A DNA stretch of 11,413 bases from Methyloceanibacter sp. (GTDB taxonomy: Bacteria > Pseudomonadota > Alphaproteobacteria > Rhizobiales > Methyloligellaceae): positions 1 through 11,413 of the forward strand of contig JANWJA010000109.1 of assembly GCA_025449615.1 (NCBI GenBank). The letters run 5' to 3'. The translations under genes were made by a program, and so were the position numbers. The notes under the pieces were generated by a model. That model was not told where the DNA came from. It saw only the letters and a list, made by a program, of their open reading frames with translations, and did no database searches. How positions within the stretch are numbered: the first letter of the stretch is position 1; each line of letters opens with the position of its first letter. Positions 6,983 to 11,413 of this stretch are shown piece after piece.

Positions 6983-7234
6983 ATGCTGCGCAAGGCGAGT
7001 ATGACTGCCGCTATTAGCAAATCTGAACCCGAACGCCTGACCAGACTCTCGGACCTCTGCAGCGAGGCTGCCGGGCACGTGGCCAGGGCCCGTATGGCCC
7101 TTAATGTCGAGACCTTCGACACCGATCAGGCGCTGGCCCATCTCGACGATGCCATCGGTTGTCTTCGGCGGCTTCTGGCGCACAGCAAGACCGGGCGACA
7201 GGCTGCCACGGTGCACACACTCCGCAGCGCCTGA
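6983..7234 (+). CDS. Small protein of unknown function (83 residues)
   Basis: I do not recognise a family. The frame is supported mainly by a very strong Shine-Dalgarno sequence, GGAGGGGGG at 6967-6975, seven bases before the ATG. The protein has no signal peptide or membrane segment. Residues 15-66 look alpha-helical with regular Leu/Ala spacing (RLTRLSDLCSEAAGHVARAR, then a DTDQALAHLDDAIGCLRRLL helix), suggesting a small helical bundle or dimer. It is divergent from yebC and convergent with the hydrolase, whose stop is 20 bases away, and it has no obvious partner. It could be a small regulator or adaptor; that is a guess. Confidence 0.6.
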   Translation: MLRKASMTAAISKSEPERLTRLSDLCSEAAGHVARARMALNVETFDTDQALAHLDDAIGCLRRLLAHSKTGRQAATVHTLRSA

Positions 7235-7254
7235 CCAAGCGGCCTCACGCAACG

Positions 7255-8166
7255 TCAACGTCTGAAAAACGCTCGGCAGCGTCGGAATAATCGTTGCCAG
7301 ACGCTCCTCTGGTGCCGACGCGCCTGCAACGCCTTGCTCTTGGCAGGGCGCCAGTTTGGGCTTGCGCTGACATCATTCTCGCCAAAAATCGTCGCGTAGA
7401 ACGCGGGCAGCTCACCGCGACGGTCTAAATGATGAATGACGTTGTGCCTATCGCTGTTGATTTTGAGCTCGATGCAATCTGGGAGCACAGCCCTCAGCGC
7501 CGCATGCCGCTCGACGTCTAGTGAATGTCCGGTGGAAAACGCGGTCACTAAAGGCACGTATCCACTCGGGCGGCAATGGCAGAGAAGATCAAACGCACGG
7601 ACCTCGTCTGAGCCTCGCAGAAGTCGCGGCGGATGCGAGCAGAACGCGCCCCCAATACTGACGGCACGGTCTGCTCCGAGCCACAGTCCAGCCCTCAACG
7701 CGGGGAAACCTCCCATGCTCGTGCCGTAAGTGATGAGCCTGCGATAGCTCCTGGTGTCACTCAAGGCTTTGATGCGGATGAGGGTCTCAAGCAGAGAATT
7801 TGAATAACCCTGAATGCCCGCGTCGTGATGCCGTCGCTGCGCATCCGTGATCACCAGCACGTCGTAGAAATCATCCGGCATCATCTGCAGAAAATGAGAA
7901 ATCGGCTTCATCAGGCGATGACTGGCGCCGCCGAACCCAACGATCAGCGTGCGAGCACCGCGATGAGCCGAATAAAGCCGAACGTCTTGGTTCAGTTCCT
8001 CTCGGAGGTAGCGGGTGGGCGGCGACACCCGAAGCAAAGGCGCGATAGCAAAAGGCAGATGTTGGTGCGTTGGATTTCGCAACAACTCCGCGATTTCAAG
8101 CGGCGTCAGTGAATTGTCTAACGGCGCTGTCTGCGCCGCTAGGCGGCTGAAGACGGGCGCGCTCAT
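7255..8166 (-). CDS. Alpha/beta-hydrolase-like serine hydrolase, third gene of P450-carrier operon
   Basis: A 303-residue protein with the nucleophile elbow GTSMGG (Ser150) after a hydrophobic strand, as in alpha/beta hydrolases and related acyl hydrolases. A GFGGASH segment (77-83) may provide the oxyanion region. DRHNVIHH (239-246) offers candidate catalytic histidines; the acid residue cannot be placed. The C-terminal tail (from about 273) is very Arg-rich and may bind nucleic acid or acidic partners, or simply be disordered. The start at 8166 is chosen because ATG overlaps the carrier-protein stop as ATGA; an upstream in-frame alternative would extend into that gene. Because it is coupled to a carrier protein, a thioesterase-like release or editing role is likely, but this is inference. 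No signal peptide or membrane helix is seen. Confidence 0.78.
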   Translation of the reverse strand: MSAPVFSRLAAQTAPLDNSLTPLEIAELLRNPTHQHLPFAIAPLLRVSPPTRYLREELNQDVRLYSAHRGARTLIVGFGGASHRLMKPISHFLQMMPDDFYDVLVITDAQRRHHDAGIQGYSNSLLETLIRIKALSDTRSYRRLITYGTSMGGFPALRAGLWLGADRAVSIGGAFCSHPPRLLRGSDEVRAFDLLCHCRPSGYVPLVTAFSTGHSLDVERHAALRAVLPDCIELKINSDRHNVIHHLDRRGELPAFYATIFGENDVSASPNWRPAKSKALQARRHQRSVWQRLFRRCRAFFRR

Positions 8167-8423
8167 TTCTTGGCAGAAATGATCAGCGCTGCAAGCTCTC
8201 CGAGAGTCCGGCACGAATTCACTTCGGCCTCGTCGAGCTCGACTTCATAGGCGCTCTCGACCCGCATGACAAAATCGAGAAGCATGAGACTATCCACGTC
8301 GAACGACTCCATTGGCTCGGCCAAGAGTCTTGCGTCATCCCATGACGTCACAGGCACAGTATGAGCATTGCCGACCGCCTCGCGGAAGAGATTTGCGCAG
8401 TGCTGTTCGATCGAGTCAGGCAT
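8163..8423 (-). CDS. Stand-alone acyl/peptidyl carrier protein
   Basis: An 86-residue carrier protein that should carry substrates as thioesters on a 4'-phosphopantetheine arm. The attachment site is Ser45 in FDVDSLMLLD, matching the conserved DSL motif at the start of helix II. The following FVMRVESAYEVELDEAEVNSCRTLGELAALI reads as helices II-IV of the fold. The ATG at 8423 gives the usual length, and a longer open frame upstream is only the shadow of the P450. The gene overlaps the P450 end by eight bases and the hydrolase start by four, so it is the middle member of a coupled operon. It is not the housekeeping AcpP, whose sequence around the site differs. Its phosphopantetheinyl transferase and loading enzyme are not in the window. 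Confidence 0.88.
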   Translation of the reverse strand: MPDSIEQHCANLFREAVGNAHTVPVTSWDDARLLAEPMESFDVDSLMLLDFVMRVESAYEVELDEAEVNSCRTLGELAALIISAKK

Positions 8424-9450
8424 CCAGGCGGGCCACGATACTCGAATAATAGGTGAAGACCCAGTCAGGCTTCCGCCGCGTCGCGCTCTCGATGACGCAA
8501 ACGAGCGGAATGCGCGAGAGTTCTGCGGCAACCGTCCGCCACAGCCAGGTCGACAGCTCCTCACCGATGCAGGAATGGCGTCCTTTGCCGAAATACGGGC
8601 GCTCTTCGCCGTCGTCTGGACCGCCTGCATCGAGATAGAGCCGCACTCGATCCCCTGTTTTGATCGTCGCGCCGTCGACCGAGCAGTCCCCGACTGCGAA
8701 CCGCTCGACATAGGGCACGCCCGTCACTGGCAGTTCGCCCGGAAACGCGAGATCGCAAAGCCTCTCGCCTTCGCTTTGTTGCAACACATGCAGGAGAGAG
8801 CAGCCGAGCGATCCCACAATTGAGTCATAACCAACCATGCTTAGTGCCACGGCATAGTCCGGAGACGTCGTAAGGGTTTCGCTCGCGGCGTAGGCCTCCA
8901 GCATGGCTTCCGCCTTCTCGTTGATCTTCCGCCGGCGATTCAGCCCGAGATAGAGATCGAAAATCTGCGAGGCCGACACATCATTTGACGAATTTGCTGG
9001 GCGTGCCGCACCAAGGATCCCGACAAAAACCGCATCGCAAACCGGAATGATGAGATCTTGCACCAGATCAACCCGCACCGCGGGGTGGCAGATTGCGGCT
9101 ACCAGGTCTCGCACAACCACCGCGGTGCGTTGCTTCGTTGCATCCATGTTCGCAAACAACACCCTCGCCAAAGCGGCTCGGCACTTGGCATGGCGCGGCC
9201 CCTCGTTCGCGTTGGGGGAATGCTCGAAAATGTGGATGAGTGTGGAGCAATCAATGCCCACTCTCTGCTCCAGGAGCCGGTGAATCTCGGCGAAATCGGC
9301 GGCCGCAAAGTCGTTCGACTTCAGGATCGCGGAAATTGTGTTCGCGCCGAACACACACCAGCAACCTAGTGCAGGAACCCAGTCGATCGTCGGACAGCGG
9401 GGCCGATCGGGCTGTTCGCGAGGATCGTGTCCCAGAAGAGGCAATGACAT
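8416..9450 (-). CDS. Short, atypical cytochrome P450, first gene of P450-carrier operon
   Basis: A 344-residue haem-thiolate protein, clearly shorter than the about 400 residues usual for soluble bacterial P450s. The haem loop is intact: FGKGRHSCIG (287-296) with Cys294 as the axial ligand. The C-helix HxxxR-type contact is present (His87, Arg91 in GPRHAKCRA). The I-helix motif is VGYDSI (206-211), with Asp209-Ser210 in place of the usual acid-Thr. No ExxR motif is found at the K-helix position before VERFAV, and the meander between GDRV and the haem loop is shortened. ATG at 9450 is preferred; a TTG at 9504 would add 18 residues. No strong Shine-Dalgarno sequence is visible. The carrier protein overlaps its end by eight bases, suggesting that the substrate is carrier-bound. 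Confidence 0.85.
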   Translation of the reverse strand: MSLPLLGHDPREQPDRPRCPTIDWVPALGCWCVFGANTISAILKSNDFAAADFAEIHRLLEQRVGIDCSTLIHIFEHSPNANEGPRHAKCRAALARVLFANMDATKQRTAVVVRDLVAAICHPAVRVDLVQDLIIPVCDAVFVGILGAARPANSSNDVSASQIFDLYLGLNRRRKINEKAEAMLEAYAASETLTTSPDYAVALSMVGYDSIVGSLGCSLLHVLQQSEGERLCDLAFPGELPVTGVPYVERFAVGDCSVDGATIKTGDRVRLYLDAGGPDDGEERPYFGKGRHSCIGEELSTWLWRTVAAELSRIPLVCVIESATRRKPDWVFTYYSSIVARLDA

Positions 9451-9547
9451 GGCGCTACTCGCTGCAAACGAACATCGAGGTAAAGGCAGCTGTTCCGACG
9501 CCAACGCGTGCCAACCCGATTGAATTGGGCCATGGCCTCGGCAAGCT

Positions 9548-9553
9548 TGTCAA
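9548..9553 (-). promoter_or_regulatory. Possible -35 element upstream of the P450 operon
   Basis: A perfect TTGACA hexamer lies on the minus strand about 100 bases before the P450 ATG. No good -10 hexamer is found at 16-18 bases spacing (GCCCAA at 17), so the assignment is weak. It is the only promoter-like element seen in the 147-base gap between ymdB and the P450 ATG. Confidence 0.2.
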
Positions 9554-9597
9554 CTGGCCGCTGACCGAGCTTATTTCTCAGTGGTTAGAGCTGGTTC

Positions 9598-10428
9598 CTA
9601 GGACGCTGGCCGCCAGAAACTCGGCTCCGCATGGGTGAGCTTGCCGCCGATCCGCAACGGCGCGATGGCGCGCGCCAATCCTGTCGCATCGTCGGTCTCG
9701 ATCGCGAGCCCGCAGATGGTTGCTTCGCCGGAAGCCGGCTGAAACCGCTCGTTCGGAATTTTGCTCAAGAAGCGCTGCAACGGTTCGGCCTTGTCCATGC
9801 CGAGTACCGAATCGTAATCGCCGCACATTCCCGCATCGCTGATATAGGCGGTGCCTAGCGGCAGGATCTGCTCGTCCGCGGTCGGCACATGCGTGTGCGT
9901 TCCGATGACCGCGCTCACCCGGCCGTCCGCAAAATGACCCATCGCCTGCTTCTCGCTGGTGGCCTCGGCATGAAAGTCGATGAGGATGGCATCGGCGCCC
10001 CTTCCCAGTGGGCAGGCTTCGACCTCTCTTGCGACAGCGCGGAACGGACAATCGATATCCGCCATGAACACGCGGCCCATGGCATTCATGACCAGGACCT
10101 CACCGCCATTCGCCGCCTTGAATAGGCCCACGCCCCTGCCCGGCGCGCCGCTCGGAAAATTGAGCGGCCGCAGCAGACGGTCATGGCGCTCGATGAACAC
10201 CAGCGTCTCGCGCTGATCCCAGACGTGATTGCCGGTCGTCACCACATCGGCGCCGGCATCGAGCAGCTCGGTCAAGATCTGTTCGGAAATGCCGAAACCC
10301 CCGGCGGCGTTCTCACCATTGACGACCACGAAGTCGAGGGAATAGCGATCGCGCAATCCGGGGAGCGCGGCGATCACCGCATTCCGGCCCGACCGCCCCA
10401 CCAAATCACCGAGAAACAGGATACGCAT
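9598..10428 (-). CDS. ymdB: YmdB-family metallophosphoesterase (TIGR00282 type)
   Basis: A 276-residue cytosolic phosphodiesterase. The Bacillus YmdB and related enzymes hydrolyse cyclic nucleotides such as 2',3'-cAMP and affect RNA turnover and social behaviour; the role in alphaproteobacteria is less clear. Metal-ligand motifs are all visible: MRILFLGDLVG (Asp8), VVNGEN (Glu39, Asn40), TTGNHVWD (Asn67, His68), DFHAEATSEK (His153) and GTHTHVPTAD (His178, His180). The ATG at 10428 is chosen because the family starts immediately before the first motif; longer upstream starts run into the RNA terminator. No strong ribosome site is visible. It is the first gene after the probable 6S RNA, on the same strand, and would need its own promoter or readthrough past that terminator. 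Confidence 0.94.
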   Translation of the reverse strand: MRILFLGDLVGRSGRNAVIAALPGLRDRYSLDFVVVNGENAAGGFGISEQILTELLDAGADVVTTGNHVWDQRETLVFIERHDRLLRPLNFPSGAPGRGVGLFKAANGGEVLVMNAMGRVFMADIDCPFRAVAREVEACPLGRGADAILIDFHAEATSEKQAMGHFADGRVSAVIGTHTHVPTADEQILPLGTAYISDAGMCGDYDSVLGMDKAEPLQRFLSKIPNERFQPASGEATICGLAIETDDATGLARAIAPLRIGGKLTHAEPSFWRPAS

Positions 10429-10469
10429 GCCGCACGTCTTATCCGGAAATTCTTTATGAGACCCACACA

Positions 10470-10499
10470 ACAAAAGGGCCGGCTTGGAAACCGGCCCTT
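10470..10499 (-). terminator. Intrinsic terminator of the 6S-like RNA
   Basis: On the minus strand AAGGGCCGG and CCGGCCCTT (arms 10491-10499 and 10474-10482) form a 9-base GC-rich stem with an eight-base loop, followed by a TTGTTG tail. It ends the RNA gene and separates it from ymdB. Confidence 0.85.
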
Positions 10500-10667
10500 G
10501 ATGCAAGAGGCGAGGCCACGATGGCCGTCGGAGCGTGGATCCCTGGTTTACCCTACTATAGTAGGTGGGCACCGAGTGGCGGGGACCAAGGTCCCCGTCA
10601 GTGTCAGCTCCCTTAGGATCTTATAGGGCCCGGGGAAATTGCCCCTAACGCACCTCGCAGCCCGCCG
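10474..10667 (-). ncRNA. ssrS: Probable 6S RNA
   Basis: 6S RNA folds into a promoter-like rod that binds and sequesters housekeeping RNA polymerase. This assignment rests first on place: in alphaproteobacteria the gene commonly lies downstream of zapA, and here a non-coding block follows zapA on the same strand and ends in a strong terminator. Folding by eye gives a rod: apical CGGGGACC/GGTCCCCG hairpin (10580-10597), CACTGA pairing with TCGGTG, GATCCT (10615-10620) with GGGATC (10538-10543), and GCGAGG (10653-10658) with CCTCGC (10510-10515). A small palindromic hairpin (10552-10565) lies where the 3' side of a central bubble would be. The ends are approximate: 5' from a TATAGT box, 3' at the terminator. 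A covariance search would settle it. Confidence 0.65.
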
Positions 10668-10673
10668 AATGTC

Positions 10674-10679
10674 ACTATA
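10674..10679 (-). promoter_or_regulatory. Possible -10 box of the 6S-like RNA
   Basis: TATAGT on the minus strand, five of six matches to the sigma-70 consensus, lies just after the zapA stop and about seven bases before the proposed RNA start. No good -35 hexamer is found 17 bases upstream; the best nearby sequence starts TTAG. If correct, the RNA is transcribed independently of zapA. Confidence 0.4.
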
Positions 10680-10713
10680 GCGATGCCAAGGCGGCGGGAC
10701 TAAGTAATTCGCG

Positions 10714-11085
10714 TCAGCCGCGCGCGGGCGACGCCCCCCGATGTTTTACCCCGCCAGCCAGCCGTTCATTCAAAGCTTCCAAACGGTCCGAGGCGGTGCC
10801 GATCGCGGTCGCGGCCATGTCCTCCGCAACAGTTCTGTCGCGGCGAAGTTCTACAGTCGTGGTCTTGAGCTCTTGGACTTGCCGCTTCAGCTCTGAAAGC
10901 TCGTCTGTGACCATCAGCGCCGCCATCAATATGAGGCGGTCATCGCCGACTTGGCCGAACTTCTTTTTCATCGTCTCGACATGACCGCTGAAATATTCGG
11001 CCAGTGCGATCAGATGAGCCTCTTCTCCCTCGCCGCATTCGAGCCGATAGGTGCGCCCGTTGAGCGTGATGGTGACGTCACCCAT
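10714..11085 (-). CDS. zapA: Cell division protein ZapA
   Basis: ZapA is a small cytosolic dimer/tetramer that crosslinks FtsZ filaments at the division site. The 123-residue protein has the family pattern: an N-terminal beta-rich head (MGDVTITLNGRTYRLECGEGEE), LIALAEYFSGHVETMKKKFG, then DDRLILMAALMVTDELSELK leading into a coiled coil to about residue 110. The C-terminal tail with HRGASPARG is an alphaproteobacterial-style extension. An excellent AGGAGG site sits five bases before the ATG. It follows the DUF4164-like gene by 11 bases and is probably co-transcribed with it. The 6S-like RNA lies directly downstream, a typical neighbour. Confidence 0.94.
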   Translation of the reverse strand: MGDVTITLNGRTYRLECGEGEEAHLIALAEYFSGHVETMKKKFGQVGDDRLILMAALMVTDELSELKRQVQELKTTTVELRRDRTVAEDMAATAIGTASDRLEALNERLAGGVKHRGASPARG

Positions 11086-11096
11086 GGCGCCCTCCT

Positions 11097-11393
11097 TTAG
11101 AATTCGAGCCCTGCCGACCCGCGGGCCGGCGAAATCGTTTTCAATGTCCCAGTCAGCGCCTCGAGCCTATCGGAAACTTCGTCATTCGCCGCTTCGAGGC
11201 GCCGCGCGCGGCCGCGCTCGTCTTCGAGCTCTTGCGCCAGGCGATCGCGCTCGGTTGTCAGTGTCCGAACCTGCTCTCGCAAGGTGGCTACCGATTGAAT
11301 GTCTTCGAGAAATTCGTTGAGGGATTTGCTGAGCGAATCGACAGCCGCGTCTAGTCGCGTCGCTGCCTGCTGAACAGCATCGGACTGGCCCAT
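11097..11393 (-). CDS. DUF4164-like coiled-coil protein upstream of zapA
   Basis: A 98-residue soluble protein made almost wholly of heptad-like helix: LDAAVDSLSKSLNEFLEDI, then a long stretch of charged residues with regular Leu/Ile (about 36-82). Small coiled-coil proteins assigned to DUF4164 are found directly before zapA in many rhizobia, and the arrangement here agrees. The start ATG at 11393 follows GAGGTGAGGG. It is probably the first or an early gene of the zapA operon and may function like ZapB, which bridges ZapA and the division ring; this is inference from shape and location, as no experimental function is known to me. The upstream end of the window cuts off its promoter. Confidence 0.8.
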   Translation of the reverse strand: MGQSDAVQQAATRLDAAVDSLSKSLNEFLEDIQSVATLREQVRTLTTERDRLAQELEDERGRARRLEAANDEVSDRLEALTGTLKTISPARGSAGLEF

Positions 11394-11413
11394 CCCTCAC
11401 CTCGGTTACGCAA

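Noticed and set aside
8424..8711. N-terminal extension of the carrier-protein frame
   Set aside because: The extension overlaps the P450 coding sequence, is Arg/Ser-rich and non-conserved in appearance. The ATG at 8423 gives a carrier protein of normal length.
10429..10572. N-terminal extension of the YmdB frame
   Set aside because: It would run through the intrinsic terminator and the RNA gene; family members begin directly with the MRILFLGD-type motif.
1..11413. CRISPR arrays, tRNA or rRNA genes, insertion sequences, toxin-antitoxin pairs
   Set aside because: I looked on both strands and saw no regularly spaced direct repeats, tRNA-like cloverleaf, rRNA signature, transposase motif or terminal inverted repeats flanked by target duplications.

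Overview
The window looks like a chromosomal segment of an alphaproteobacterium of the Hyphomicrobiales, probably of the Bradyrhizobium/Rhodopseudomonas/Xanthobacteraceae kind. Three things suggest this: the high-GC coding style; a core set of zapA, a 6S-like RNA, ymdB, yebC, ruvC and ruvA on one strand; and a short palindromic repeat (GAGCATGATC ... GATCATGCTC around a CCGGTT core) that I recall as common in those genomes. The assignment comes from reading alone; no search was run.

Layout. The minus strand carries the housekeeping backbone, read from right to left: a coiled-coil DUF4164-like protein and zapA (cell division), a probable 6S RNA with its own terminator, a ymdB-type phosphodiesterase, then yebC with a glycosyltransferase behind it, and at the left edge ruvC overlapping the start of ruvA (cut by the window). 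Accessory genes sit between these. From 888 to 5083 there are a cyclic-nucleotide-binding-domain protein (+), a calcineurin-like phosphoesterase (-), a secreted caspase-fold protein with a long Val/Pro/Glu/Lys repeat tail (+), and a secreted Spy/LTxxQ-like protein rich in His, Met and Asp (+). From 6983 to 7234 there is an 83-residue protein of unknown function (+).

The most unusual part is a compact three-gene minus-strand operon at 7255-9450 between ymdB and yebC: a short, atypical cytochrome P450, a stand-alone acyl/peptidyl carrier protein, and a GxSxGG serine hydrolase. The genes overlap by 8 and 4 bases, so they are probably translated together. The natural reading is a small pathway in which the P450 oxidises a substrate tethered to the carrier protein and the hydrolase releases or edits the product. 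The P450 lacks a recognisable ExxR motif and most of the meander before the haem loop. No loading enzyme is encoded nearby, so the substrate is unknown.

Second in interest is the caspase-fold protein: His101 and Cys153 form a plausible dyad, the protein has a signal peptide, and its C-terminal third is an alveolin-like KEV/VPVEKIV repeat ending in Cys-Asn-Cys and a Gly/Lys tail. The 6S-like RNA lies directly before ymdB, with no room for the 5-formyltetrahydrofolate cyclo-ligase gene that often separates them in relatives. The longest stretch without a called gene is 3906-4201 (296 bases), which holds a terminator at its left end and otherwise nothing I can support.
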